64,000 nt of DNA from Bacillus tuaregi (GTDB taxonomy: Bacteria > Bacillota > Bacilli > Bacillales > Cytobacillaceae): NCBI RefSeq assembly GCF_900104575.1, contig NZ_LT629731.1, positions 4,164,712-4,228,711 of the forward strand, written 5' to 3'. A model generated the notes under the pieces. That model saw only the letters and a list, made by a program, of their open reading frames with translations. It searched no databases and had not been told where the DNA came from. The first letter of the stretch is position 1. Every line of letters begins with the position of its first letter. The position numbers and the translations under genes are program-made. Positions 1 to 8,101 of this stretch are shown piece after piece.

Positions 1-108
1 TTTCTCTTGACTTCAACATGATATTAATTCACCACCATGGATTTATTAATATATCTAACTGAATTACATAAAATTAACGCGGTGAATAATTAAAGAAAGT
101 AAATAAAA

Positions 109-131
109 GCTGTCGAGGGTTTCTCGACAGC
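109..131 (-). terminator. Rho-independent terminator of the secreted-protein gene
   Basis: A perfect 9-bp stem (GCTGTCGAG / CTCGACAGC) with a 5-nt loop is followed on the minus strand by a T-rich run (TTTTATTT). It lies just past the stop codon of the gene at 162-836. Bases 1-108 hold no gene that I can support. Confidence 0.8.
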
Positions 132-161
132 CTGAGAGGATAAAAACCCTCATTTGGTTGT

Positions 162-836
162 TCAATTATAATAAACTGTTCCAGCATTAAGATAAATAGT
201 CGCTCCATTTGTATTAGCATTTACCAGCTGGATCTTATAATTACCAGCATATTGATATAAATTGCTAAGAGGAACAGCGACACCGCCTATGAATCCACCA
301 ATTTTTACATTACCTGCTGGAGTAGAACTTGTATCCTTTTGAACTTTAATGTTTAATCCTTCAAATTTACTGCGTGGATTGATTGTGATAGTTGTCGGGT
401 TAGGAAAATAGTTTCCGCCTTTAACCCAAATATTATTAATAATTGAAGTTGTGCCATAATTATAAGTAAGCCTTTGAGCTTGAAAATCGTCTAAAACAGA
501 TTTTTGTTTTTGAACAGCTCCCTCTACTGAGGAATCAATTAAATGGTTATTCTCATCGAAAATATGTACATACGGTGAATTTACAGGAGCTTCTGCTGCT
601 TCGTGTACTTTATTAAATTGTTCCGCCTGTACCATAAGCTCTTGAATTTCTTCGTCTGAATATTCTTTAACTAGTTTTCCTTTTGCATCGTAAACTTCGA
701 TATAAGGTTTTAAGTTTTCAACTTCGTCCTGAACGCTAGTTTTCACTTTAGCTTCTGGTGTTCCTTGTGCGAAACTTGATGGAGCTACTAACAAAAAGGA
801 TGTGGCAACTGCTAGTGAAGCAATTTTTAATATCAT
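162..836 (-). CDS. Secreted protein of unknown function, 224 aa
   Basis: The protein opens with a clear signal peptide: a hydrophobic stretch from about residue 3 to 21 ending in SSFAQG, a likely signal peptidase I site. The first half after it is charged and rich in Glu and Lys with 'YIEVYD' and 'YVHIFDENN' type strands; the second half is rich in Asn, Gly and Thr and probably forms beta structure. No catalytic motif is visible. The ATG follows AAGGGAG at a usual distance and a terminator follows the stop, so it looks like a single-gene unit. I do not recognise the family. Confidence 0.65.
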   Translation of the reverse strand: MILKIASLAVATSFLLVAPSSFAQGTPEAKVKTSVQDEVENLKPYIEVYDAKGKLVKEYSDEEIQELMVQAEQFNKVHEAAEAPVNSPYVHIFDENNHLIDSSVEGAVQKQKSVLDDFQAQRLTYNYGTTSIINNIWVKGGNYFPNPTTITINPRSKFEGLNIKVQKDTSSTPAGNVKIGGFIGGVAVPLSNLYQYAGNYKIQLVNANTNGATIYLNAGTVYYN

Positions 837-1063
837 TATGATAATCTCCCTTTTTGAATTTTCTTTACAAATCTATAATAACATTAAAAATAGTAAAGTA
901 GAGTATATGTTTCCAATATTTAACAAAGTGGTAAAAAGGTCACCAAAAACTCTCTTTCTTATATATACATCCAGAAGTCTTTTTCGACATACTATGGATT
1001 TAAAATATCCTCCCCTTTTGGAATCTGGATATGAACGTAGTCTTTATAATCTAGTGTATCTTT

Positions 1064-1843
1064 ATGGATATCATAGCAAGGTTCCAACCCATACTTTTCA
1101 CGGGATTTAATGATGTGTCAGATGGATATACATTTTATAATGAGGTGGGGTATCTCTCATCTGAACAGATTATTACAGGCTTTAAAGATGGAACCTTCAA
1201 ACCTGATAATACAGTTACACGTTCTCATGCTGCTATTATGATTGGCCGTTCTTTAGGACTGAATGGAGACCCTATTAACACAAAATTTAATGATGTTACT
1301 GCAAATGTAACTGGATCAGGCTATATTGCCTCAGCTGTTAGAAAAGGAATCATTACCGGATTTCCAGATAACACATATCGACCTAATGAGCTGGTCGCCC
1401 GAGGACAAATGGCGATTTTCCTAAACAGAGCCTTCACATTAACGACAGGACAAGCCAATAGTTTTCACGATGTTTCTTCCAATACGGCAGCCTATCAATC
1501 CATTTTGGATGCAGTAGCAACTGGAATTGCGGATGGCTATCCTGATGGATCCTATCGACCAGATACATCTGTAACACGTGGACAATTCTCTGCATTTATG
1601 GCACGCGCATTAAATCCTGTGTATCGTGAAAAAGGAAGAATAGTCATTCGTGTGGATAAAAACAGTTTCTTGGTAGTTGATACTTATCCTCTTCATTTAC
1701 AGGCTGGAAATAAATACGGTGCAACATCATTTGAATATCCTAATGCTTCTGAAACATTGAAAATAGGACAAAGAGTAGAAGTTGAATCTACTGGCCCTGT
1801 CTTAGATTCATATCCAAAACAAGGAGTAGCAAAAACTATTTAA
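1064..1843 (+). pseudogene. SLH-domain surface protein, 5'-truncated
   Basis: Three S-layer homology domains follow one another at about residues 15-58, 65-125 and 128-185 ('GFKDGTFKPDNTVTR', 'GFPDNTYRPNELVAR', 'GYPDGSYRPDTSVTR'). SLH triplets anchor proteins to pyruvylated cell-wall polymers. A further 70 residues follow. The frame has no signal peptide: the first SLH repeat begins almost at once after the ATG, and no convincing ribosome binding site precedes that ATG. Exported SLH proteins need a signal peptide, so I read this as the 3' part of a larger gene that lost its start. The SLH assignment is firm; whether it is still expressed is not known. Confidence 0.75.
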
Positions 1844-1854
1844 ATACTGCCAGA

Positions 1855-2034
1855 TTATAAACCTGCGGACGCAACGTTAACTGAGTCTATTCCGATGATT
1901 GCTAACAGTAGATTTTGCCAATATTTCTTCACCACACCAAAAGAATGAGCTAAAGCTAATATCCATAAAACAAAAGGGAAAACAAGCAAGTAAAGACCTA
2001 CTGACCAACTTCCCAAAAAACTAACAATATACAT
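1855..2034 (-). CDS. Small membrane protein, about 59 aa
   Basis: A hydrophobic protein with one long or two short membrane segments ('IVSFLGSWSVGLYLLVFPFVLWILALAHSF') and a short tail. I place the start at the ATG of MYIVSF rather than at an upstream TTG, because that ATG follows the stop of the small gene before it by only two bases, which fits translational coupling. No known family is recognised. The pair may be one functional unit. Confidence 0.45.
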   Translation of the reverse strand: MYIVSFLGSWSVGLYLLVFPFVLWILALAHSFGVVKKYWQNLLLAIIGIDSVNVASAGL

Positions 2035-2036
2035 AA

Positions 2037-2138
2037 TCAATCCCGCCAACCAAAACCTTCTTGCTCTATTTTAACAACCGCTAAAATCATTAGGACTGTT
2101 CCTATTAGAAATAATCCATAAAATATAAATGTTAACAT
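2037..2138 (-). CDS. Tiny membrane protein, 33 aa
   Basis: A 33-codon frame encoding one membrane helix ('FIFYGLFLIGTVLMILAVV') and a short charged tail ending EGFGWRD. A purine-rich site (AGGGGTGGTG) precedes the ATG. Its first 22 codons lie within the 313-bp repeat and recur at 18333-18407, where the copy is cut after codon 22. The intact version here suggests that this copy is the original one. Confidence 0.45.
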   Translation of the reverse strand: MLTFIFYGLFLIGTVLMILAVVKIEQEGFGWRD

Positions 2139-2386
2139 AGAGACACCACCCCTATTCAAATCTAATAATGGTAAAATAATTTGGTTTAATCCTCTTAATA
2201 TCATACCATGGTATTTGGAATATTTTTGTAATTTCCTACCTTAATTCTCTAAATACAAAAAAGACTCAATCCAATTTTAGGATTGAGTCTTACTTGATTC
2301 ATTTCTTTACATATTTGTAAAAATGCAATTAGGCAGTTCCCAACTTTGTTGGCGAGTTCCCGACTTTGTTGTCAAATAACAAGGGT
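2074..2386. repeat. 313-bp direct repeat, copy 1
   Basis: By eye these 313 bases are identical to 18343-18655 in the same orientation. The repeat starts inside the 33-aa membrane protein gene and ends in AACAAGGGT. It carries a terminator hairpin (2261-2291) and, near its right edge, two copies of GTTCCC(A/G)ACTTTGTTG spaced 20 bp (from 2336 and 2356). Together the two copies flank the whole copper island. Confidence 0.9.
2261..2291. terminator. Hairpin terminator inside the 313-bp repeat
   Basis: A perfect 12-bp stem, AAGACTCAATCC / GGATTGAGTCTT, with a 7-nt loop; an A-run precedes it, so it can end transcription coming from the right. The same hairpin recurs in the second copy of the repeat near 18530. 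Confidence 0.7.
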
Positions 2387-2389
2387 ATT

Positions 2390-2950
2390 CCCCTGCTAAA
2401 AAGTCCTTCCCCGCCTTCCTCTCCCCCTCATTCCCCTCAAACCCTTGCGTCTCTAAGCCCTGCCCCTCTTATCTCGCCTTTTTTCTTCATTCCATTATGT
2501 TATATTGTTCTTCCCCAAAACCCCCATTTTCGCCCTCTTTTTTCCGTTCTGGCTTGTATCGAATATTCGGACAATGTTATTAAGTTCGTACCGAACTGAG
2601 AGAAGAATCAAGAGAAAAGAATGAAAAAAATGCAAAGAAACTGCCGAAAAAGTATTGAAACCCTACGGGTTTATATAGTGAGGAAAACAACATATTAGAA
2701 GAGAGAAAAGAATGAGCAAGGATGATTGAACCCCTATTGGAAAAGGGATTGAGGAGATATTGGACAAAACAAAAAGACTGGACCACTATTGGATCCAGCC
2801 TGAAATATAATTGATTTTACGATTGAAAAATGATTGAGTACATATTGTTCGCCTGCTCTTTTTTCCTCACTCTTCCTTCCACTCTGGATACCAACTATTT
2901 AGCAGTAGGTACCGACTTTTTAGCGTGGGAACCAGCTTTTTAGCAGGGAA
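2390..2950. repeat. Non-coding ~0.56-kb element A with tandem end repeats
   Basis: The left arm is pyrimidine-rich and starts with an inverted site (GCTAAAAAGTCC); the right arm is purine-rich and ends with three tandem 21-bp repeats, roughly (G)TACCRACTWTTTAGCRG, at about 2888-2950. The outer ends form an inverted repeat (CCTGCTAAAAAG / CTTTTTAGCAGG). It is clearly homologous to 16449-16978 and more distantly to 17805-18340. No coding frame in it is convincing. The layout resembles the ends of a multi-site transposon of the Tn7/Tn402 type without genes between them. Confidence 0.55.
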
Positions 2951-3108
2951 ACATATTAGAAAAAAGAGAATGGAGATAAGAAAGTAATTTCAAACAGAAT
3001 AACATTTTAAGGACACTATAACCTATATTTAATAAATAGACGTTGAATATTCCTAGTCATCAATCACATATAGTTAATAATATCGGACAAGACAGAAAGG
3101 AGTAAAAA

Positions 3109-3675
3109 ATGGGAGTATCACTTTTTCTAATTCTTATATCAATTTTCTCGCTCTCAGTTCTTGTTATTTATAAGGTAACTTACCATAGAAAGAAATTCAC
3201 TAATATGACTGGCATGATGATAGCTATGTCAATTGGTATGAGTGTCGGTCTCACTGTAGGAGTTATTGTAGGAATTGTAATTTCGGACAACTTTTTTATT
3301 GCTACCATTTTAGGAATGGCTGCAGGTTTTCTGATTGGATTTTTGACTGGTTTACCAGTAAGCATTATAGCTGTTCTTGACGGGATGCTATCCGGGATTA
3401 TGGGAGGCATGATGGGAGCCATGCTTGGGGAAATGATCACGGTAGAGTATCGTGATGCAATTGTTAAGATCATGATTTTTCTATTTCTATCTACTTTACT
3501 AATTCTCCTTCATTTGATACAAAAAGAGGTCAGTAATAAAGAAGCGACTTTCTATAATCATCCACTGTTTATCATTATTCTATATAGTTTTATTTTTATT
3601 TTACTTAACCAATTAGACCCGATTTTTAGCGATATTGAAGCCCCTAATGAACAAAATCATATAGAACATCATTAA
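3109..3675 (+). CDS. Multi-spanning membrane protein, 188 aa
   Basis: About five or six membrane segments; the middle (residues 30-110) is a run of Gly- and Met-rich helices ('MMIAMSIGMSVGLTVGVIVG', 'GMLSGIMGGMMGAMLGEM'). The Met-rich helices could touch copper, but this is inference from composition and context. The ATG follows GAAAGGAG. It lies at the start of the metal island, upstream of the two-component system on the same strand. No family is recognised. Confidence 0.6.
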   Translation: MGVSLFLILISIFSLSVLVIYKVTYHRKKFTNMTGMMIAMSIGMSVGLTVGVIVGIVISDNFFIATILGMAAGFLIGFLTGLPVSIIAVLDGMLSGIMGGMMGAMLGEMITVEYRDAIVKIMIFLFLSTLLILLHLIQKEVSNKEATFYNHPLFIIILYSFIFILLNQLDPIFSDIEAPNEQNHIEHH

Positions 3676-3798
3676 ATTGAGTAGATACTTTTTATAAAAG
3701 GCAACTATTATAAAGAAGACTAATATTAGAACTGCTGATGCTTCAGCGGTTTTTTTATCTTTCTGGTGTAAAATAATAATGTACCGACCTTTACACAA

Positions 3799-3816
3799 TT
3801 TCTGCACAAAATCTTC
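3799..3816 (+). promoter_or_regulatory. Putative operator, TTTCTGCACAAAATCTTC
   Basis: One of about six related sites (TTTCTGCATAAAATCTC-like) found upstream of genes in the metal island. This one lies about 55 bp before the kinase start, as expected for autoregulation by the neighbouring response regulator. Confidence 0.4.
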
Positions 3817-3868
3817 AAAATTTTATCGTAGGCTAAGCATACATGGAAATAGGAGAATGATCATCGTA

Positions 3869-5242
3869 ATGAAGAAACTTTCAGTAAAACTAGGCATCTT
3901 ATTTTTTGTTGTAATTTTTGGTTTAATTACATTTATGTTTTTCTTTTTGCATGCCGAAATTGTGGACTCGAGAATAGAACAAGAGCTACAAACATTAAAA
4001 TCGAGGGGGAATTCTCACAAGGCTATTCTTGAAAAGCAATTCGATGATGAAATGGTTGATCATGTCGTTTTGATGGAATCTGAATCCAATACAGACGTAA
4101 TCATAACAAATGAGTCAGGGGAGATACTAGATTCTTCGGCCCCGGTTGAAAACTTTAGAAGGTATATAGAAGCCCCTTTAACCCCTATTCCAAATGATGG
4201 ACAGGTTTTAGAAGAAAAATGGGAGCAGGAACCATATATTGCGACAGTTAGTCCCATTCAAATTGATCAAAAAGTTTCCGGGTATGTTTATATGTTTCAA
4301 GATACTGCGTTGGTACGTATTTTAATTCATTCCTTGAATGAACACTTTTTGATTGCAGGCTTGATTTCAGTTATTTTTACGATTATTATCATTTGTTTCT
4401 TATCGAGGGGGATTACTAGACCTCTTATTAAAATGAAAGAAGCAACATCACAAATTAGTAAAGGTAATTTTTCCGTTCCTCTCCCTCATACATCAGAAGA
4501 TGAATTAGGGGATCTAGCAAAATCAATCAAGTTATTAGCGACAGATTTAAACTATCTTAAAAAAGAACGGAGTCAATTTTTAGCTAGTATTTCACATGAA
4601 CTTCGGACTCCTCTTACTTATATAAAGGGCTATGCTGATATTGTAAAAAAAAGGAATTTATCCAAAGAAGAACAGGGTAAATATTTATCTATTATTGTGG
4701 AAGAATCAGATCGTTTAGCCAAATTAATCAAAGAGCTATTTGAACTTGCAAAAATAGATCAAAATACGTTTATCATTGAAAAAGAGTTAATCAACTTAAA
4801 CGAATTTTTCACTAAAATGGATCAAAAGTTCTCTCCTATTTTTCATGAGAATGAAATGAAATTTACTATAAACTGCCAACCGAATCTGTTATTAAAAGCT
4901 GATTCATTAAGACTTGAACAAATTTTTATGAATCTATTAGATAATGCCATGAAATACTCAAACAGAGGTTCGACCGTTTCTTTAACAGCTTGGAAACAAA
5001 AAAAGGAAATTTATATTTCCATTAAAGATAATGGAAGGGGAATTCCAGAGGAGGATCTTCCCTATATTTTTCACCGTTTTTATCGAGTGGATAAATCCCG
5101 AACACGTTCTCTCGGAGGTACAGGGCTTGGTCTTGCAATAATCAAAGAACTTATCCTTGCCCATGGAGGCGATATTCAAGTGAGAAGTAAAGAGAATGTT
5201 GGGACAACATTCGAATTAATTTTCAAGGAGGATCAAAATTGA
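3869..5242 (+). CDS. Sensor histidine kinase of the metal island
   Basis: A membrane-bound kinase of about 457 aa. The first membrane segment is 'LGILFFVVIFGLITFMFFFL', then an extracellular sensor of about 135 residues, a second segment near 'AGLISVIFTIIIICFL', a HAMP domain ('SRGITRPLIKMKEAT'), a HisKA box with the phosphorylated His ('SISHELRTPLTYIKGYADI') and an ATPase domain with N box ('DNAMKYS'), G1 ('DNGRGIPEEDL') and G2 ('GGTGLGLAI'). I chose the ATG of MKKLSVKLG; an ATG four codons upstream is also possible. It overlaps the response regulator gene by four bases. Signal: probably copper or related envelope stress, from context only. Confidence 0.85.
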   Translation: MKKLSVKLGILFFVVIFGLITFMFFFLHAEIVDSRIEQELQTLKSRGNSHKAILEKQFDDEMVDHVVLMESESNTDVIITNESGEILDSSAPVENFRRYIEAPLTPIPNDGQVLEEKWEQEPYIATVSPIQIDQKVSGYVYMFQDTALVRILIHSLNEHFLIAGLISVIFTIIIICFLSRGITRPLIKMKEATSQISKGNFSVPLPHTSEDELGDLAKSIKLLATDLNYLKKERSQFLASISHELRTPLTYIKGYADIVKKRNLSKEEQGKYLSIIVEESDRLAKLIKELFELAKIDQNTFIIEKELINLNEFFTKMDQKFSPIFHENEMKFTINCQPNLLLKADSLRLEQIFMNLLDNAMKYSNRGSTVSLTAWKQKKEIYISIKDNGRGIPEEDLPYIFHRFYRVDKSRTRSLGGTGLGLAIIKELILAHGGDIQVRSKENVGTTFELIFKEDQN

Positions 5243-5910
5243 AAACCATTTTACTTGTAGATGATGAACCAATGATGCTTGATTTATTATCGTTGTACTT
5301 ATCCCCTCTGGGCTATCAGTGTATTAAAAAAGAATCTGCACGAGAAGCTCTAAAATTTTTGGAGTCCAATACGGTTGATCTTATTTTATTAGATATTATG
5401 ATGCCTGATATGAGTGGGTTAGAAGCATGTCAGGAAGTACGGAAAAATTGGGATATTCCAATTATTATGCTCACAGCGTTAGGCGACAAAGCAGACATTA
5501 TAAGAGGTCTTAATATAGGTGCGGATGATTACATATCTAAACCTTTTGATGAAGAAGAGTTAGTAGCTAGAATTGAAGCTGTCCTAAGAAGAAGTACAAA
5601 ACAACCAGAGCAAATCTCATTTAAAGGACTTACCCTAATTCAAGATTCTCATCAGCTTTTTTATAAAAATCAAGAAATCTCTTTAACTCCGAAAGAATTT
5701 GGGATGTTGAACCTCTTTTTAACCAACACAAATCGGGTTTTTTCTAGGGATCATCTGATTGAATCGGTATGGGGATATAATGTTTCAACCGAGGATCGCA
5801 CGATTGACTCTCATGTCCGAAATTTACGTGAAAAACTAAGAAAAGCAGGTTTTCCAGCAGATGACTATTTACAAACCGTCTGGGGTGTCGGATATAAGTG
5901 GAAGTCTTAG
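5239..5910 (+). CDS. OmpR/PhoB-family response regulator
   Basis: A 223-aa regulator. The receiver domain (1-120) has the acidic pair ('VDDEP'), the phosphorylated Asp in 'LILLDIMMPD' and the Lys in 'DYISKPFDEEE'; the winged-helix DNA-binding domain follows from about 130 ('SLTPKEFGMLNLFL', 'TIDSHVRNLREKLRK', 'TVWGVGYKW'). Translation starts at a TTG overlapping the kinase stop and preceded by AAGGAGG. The partner is the kinase just upstream. The recurring TTTCTGCATAAAATCTC motif in this island is the likely target. Confidence 0.9.
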   Translation: MKTILLVDDEPMMLDLLSLYLSPLGYQCIKKESAREALKFLESNTVDLILLDIMMPDMSGLEACQEVRKNWDIPIIMLTALGDKADIIRGLNIGADDYISKPFDEEELVARIEAVLRRSTKQPEQISFKGLTLIQDSHQLFYKNQEISLTPKEFGMLNLFLTNTNRVFSRDHLIESVWGYNVSTEDRTIDSHVRNLREKLRKAGFPADDYLQTVWGVGYKWKS

Positions 5911-5946
5911 GCCTATCCATATTTGAATTGCAAGGAGATGAACCCT

Positions 5947-6375
5947 TTGAAAAACGCACTTCAAATGATTAAAAGATGGGACATTATTATTACTGTTTTA
6001 TTATTAGTCATTTCATTTATCCCCGTTTCTATTTTTAGCTATCAGCAGGCTAAAGTAGAGGCAACAACTGAAAATCCAGAATATGTCGCTGTTATTTCCA
6101 GTAGAAATGAGGAAGTGAAACGGGTCACATTAACTGGACATAAAGGTACTGAAAGGTTAAACATACCTGAGATTGAATGTAATCCAAATACCGTGGAGTT
6201 GCATAACGAGGAGATTCGGATTGAATCTTCTACATGTCCTGAACAAATCTGTGTAAATACAGGCTATATTTCAAAACCAGGTCCTGCTATTGTATGCTTA
6301 CCCCATCAAGTAGTAATCACAATTGAAACAGTCGGTGGAGGCGAAGATGTGGATCCGCTTATTATTAGTTCATGA
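5947..6375 (+). CDS. NusG domain II-containing membrane-anchored protein
   Basis: One N-terminal membrane segment ('IIITVLLLVISFIPVSIF') followed by an extracellular NusG-II type domain. The diagnostic part is 'STCPEQICVNTGYISKPGPAIVCLPHQVVI', which has the conserved CP-x4-C and CLP motifs of this family. Members are common in Gram-positive bacteria next to electron-transfer or metal genes, with no settled function. I prefer the TTG start of LKNALQ, eight bases after AAGGAG; the ATG three codons earlier sits too close to that site. It follows the response regulator in the same direction. Confidence 0.75.
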   Translation: MKNALQMIKRWDIIITVLLLVISFIPVSIFSYQQAKVEATTENPEYVAVISSRNEEVKRVTLTGHKGTERLNIPEIECNPNTVELHNEEIRIESSTCPEQICVNTGYISKPGPAIVCLPHQVVITIETVGGGEDVDPLIISS

Positions 6376-6425
6376 TAAATATGTATCCAATAAATTCATG
6401 TACAATCTTAACAAGTTCCACAAAG

Positions 6426-6454
6426 TTTCTGCATAATCTCTGCAAACTTTTACG
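6426..6454 (+). promoter_or_regulatory. Putative operator with direct TCTGCA repeats
   Basis: The site reads TTTCTGCATAATCTCTGCAA and runs on into ACTTTTACG, giving two TCTGCA half-sites 11 bp apart. It lies about 40 bp before the small secreted-protein gene at 6492 and matches the island-wide motif. Confidence 0.4.
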
Positions 6455-6491
6455 TTAATATAAAAATATAATTAAGAAGGAGATGAAACAA

Positions 6492-6719
6492 ATGAAAAAG
6501 AAATTAGCTATCGGGCTATTAACAGGAGCCATTCTGCTAGGCGGGGCAGGATTTGCCTATGCTCAAACGGATGGCTTCCAAGAAATGAAACCATTTATGG
6601 AAAAAATGCACCCAGAATTATCAACAAATGAATTAGAGCAAATGTATAATGATTGTCATGGGGATGGGGGCATGATGCAGGATACTGAGAAGGCAAAAAA
6701 TATGATGAATAGTTTATAA
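6492..6719 (+). CDS. Small secreted protein with His/Cys/Met-rich tail, 75 aa
   Basis: A signal peptide ('KKLAIGLLTGAILLGGAGFAYAQ') precedes a short mature part ending around 'YNDCHGDGGMMQD', whose Cys, His and Met residues could bind copper. GAAGGAG stands nine bases before the chosen ATG. A terminator follows. The metal link is inferred from composition and neighbours; no named family is recognised. Confidence 0.6.
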   Translation: MKKKLAIGLLTGAILLGGAGFAYAQTDGFQEMKPFMEKMHPELSTNELEQMYNDCHGDGGMMQDTEKAKNMMNSL

Positions 6720-6731
6720 TCGTGACAAATA

Positions 6732-6758
6732 AAAGGATTGGAATACCACCAATCCTTT
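6732..6758. terminator. Terminator between convergent genes
   Basis: A 10-bp stem, AAAGGATTGG / CCAATCCTTT, lies between the rightward gene ending at 6719 and the leftward gene ending at 6778. It is preceded by an A-run and followed by CGTTTTG, so it can serve both. Confidence 0.75.
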
Positions 6759-6777
6759 CGTTTTGAACAATGAAATG

Positions 6778-7107
6778 TTAAGAAGCCATTTGACGGCAAA
6801 TTTCTGCACATCTAAAGCAAGATTCTGCACATTTACGACAATGTTCATGATGTTCATGATTTTTACACGCATTGCCACATGCCTCACAAATTTCTGCACA
6901 AAGTTGACAAATTTGTTTTGCAAATGGGCTGTTTGATTGCATTGCCTTTGCAGCAAATGCACACATATCCGCACATTCTCTATCCAAACGGATACATTCT
7001 GCCATCATTTTTACATCCTCTTCTTTTAAACAGGCATCATAACATCCGTTACATGCCTCCATACATTCCAAACATGCTTTTATACATTCTTCATAGGTCA
7101 CAGGCAT
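6778..7107 (-). CDS. Cys-rich four-helix copper-storage protein (Csp-like)
   Basis: 109 aa with many Cys residues spaced three or four apart along helices ('CIKACLECMEACNGCYDACL', 'CQLCAEICEACGNACKNHEHHEHCRKC', 'CFRCAEICRQ'). This is the pattern of Csp copper-storage proteins (DUF326), in which Cys side chains line the inside of a four-helix bundle and hold many Cu(I) ions. There is no signal peptide, so it is cytosolic like Csp3. AAAGGAGG precedes the ATG. It fits the surrounding copper-resistance genes. Confidence 0.85.
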   Translation of the reverse strand: MPVTYEECIKACLECMEACNGCYDACLKEEDVKMMAECIRLDRECADMCAFAAKAMQSNSPFAKQICQLCAEICEACGNACKNHEHHEHCRKCAESCFRCAEICRQMAS

Positions 7108-7225
7108 TTTCCAAAATCCTCCTTTTGATTTTTACAGAAAATATCATCCCCTTTTGAAGATTAATTATCCTATCAAAGTCGTAAATCGTTTATAATTATT
7201 AAACATAATATGGCTCTTCCAAACG

Positions 7226-7840
7226 TCATTTATTGGGACTAACCGATAACTCTCTAAAAATAGACCCCATTAAATTTTTATTCATTTCAACTTTGAGACC
7301 TGATCGTTCGATCGTGTTGATCGTTTCCCGGTTAATATTGGCTCCCCATAATCTTACCGTTAAAGGATTTAACAAATCCATTACAATACCAACCCACATT
7401 TGATCACTTCTCACATGCTCCAACAGCAGTATTTGTCCATTTGGTTTACAAACTCTTTTCAACTCTTTTAAACCCAAAAGAGGATCCGGAACGGAACAAA
7501 ATACACAAGTAGAGACCACTGTATCGAACATATCGTCTGGAAACGGCAATTCCTGTATATCTGCTTCCATTAATCGAATCGGAAATGGATACCTACCTTT
7601 TACTAATTTCTCCTGGGCCTGTTTTAGCATCCCTTTACTAAAGTCAACACCTGTTAGTGATTTTGTATAGGTTGGATAAAAGGGGAAATTAGCCCCCGTC
7701 CCGACTCCCACTTCAAGAACATTTCCAGATATATTAGATAGTAAATTCAATCTCCACTCTGCTTTAATCATCTTATCCATAACTTCATATATACTTGAAA
7801 TTCTATTATATCTTCTTTTAATTTTTTCATTCGTATTCAA
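7226..7840 (-). CDS. Class I SAM-dependent methyltransferase (UbiE-like)
   Basis: 204 aa with the SAM-binding glycine loop 'LEVGVGTGANFPFY' at about residues 41-54, an acidic residue at the end of the next strand ('TGVDFS'), and later motifs 'VVSTCVFCSVPDP' and 'GQILLLEHVRS'. It resembles small UbiE/COQ5-type methyltransferases; such genes often travel with metal-resistance clusters. The substrate cannot be told. A start-proximal purine-rich stretch (GGTGGAACG) lies upstream of the ATG. Confidence 0.75.
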   Translation of the reverse strand: MNTNEKIKRRYNRISSIYEVMDKMIKAEWRLNLLSNISGNVLEVGVGTGANFPFYPTYTKSLTGVDFSKGMLKQAQEKLVKGRYPFPIRLMEADIQELPFPDDMFDTVVSTCVFCSVPDPLLGLKELKRVCKPNGQILLLEHVRSDQMWVGIVMDLLNPLTVRLWGANINRETINTIERSGLKVEMNKNLMGSIFRELSVSPNK

Positions 7841-7961
7841 TTCGTTCCACCTACCTCATAAACATCCTTTTTAGTGTCTCATTTATTTATGAAAAAACTT
7901 TGCATTTTTTATAACAAGAATGGCCTCTATCCAAATAGGGGCCATTCTTAAAATCAGTTAA

Positions 7962-8090
7962 CTATTCATTATGTTGTTCTATATTTGTGTGTTCTTGATC
8001 CTCTACAGGAGGACTTACAATTGAATAAGCATAATAAGCACCCACAACGACTATTAAATAAGCCAGGGCAGATAATACCCATTTTTTCAT
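7962..8090 (-). CDS. Small membrane protein downstream of copA, 42 aa
   Basis: A 42-codon frame with one membrane helix ('VLSALAYLIVVVGAYYAYSIV') and a short tail ending EHTNIEQHNE. GGAGTG precedes the ATG, which lies 11 bases after the copA stop, so it is probably co-transcribed with copA. A hairpin at about 7919-7947 (GAATGGCC / GGCCATTC arms) follows. Confidence 0.6.
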   Translation of the reverse strand: MKKWVLSALAYLIVVVGAYYAYSIVSPPVEDQEHTNIEQHNE

Positions 8091-8101
8091 ATACGACACT
8101 C

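Noticed and set aside
802-1110. Plus-strand frame of 102 aa overlapping the start of the secreted-protein gene
   Set aside because: No ribosome binding site, no recognisable features, and it overlaps a better-supported gene start and the truncated SLH frame.
2366-2786. Frames in element A on both strands (77 and 68 aa)
   Set aside because: They are by-products of pyrimidine/purine-rich arms (Pro/Ser- or Phe/Ser-rich products), have no start sites and are not conserved in the homologous element at 16449-16978.
6714-7157. Alternative frames across the Cys-rich copper-storage gene
   Set aside because: They are other-frame readings of a repetitive Cys-codon pattern; the frame at 6778-7107 has the ribosome binding site and the family pattern.
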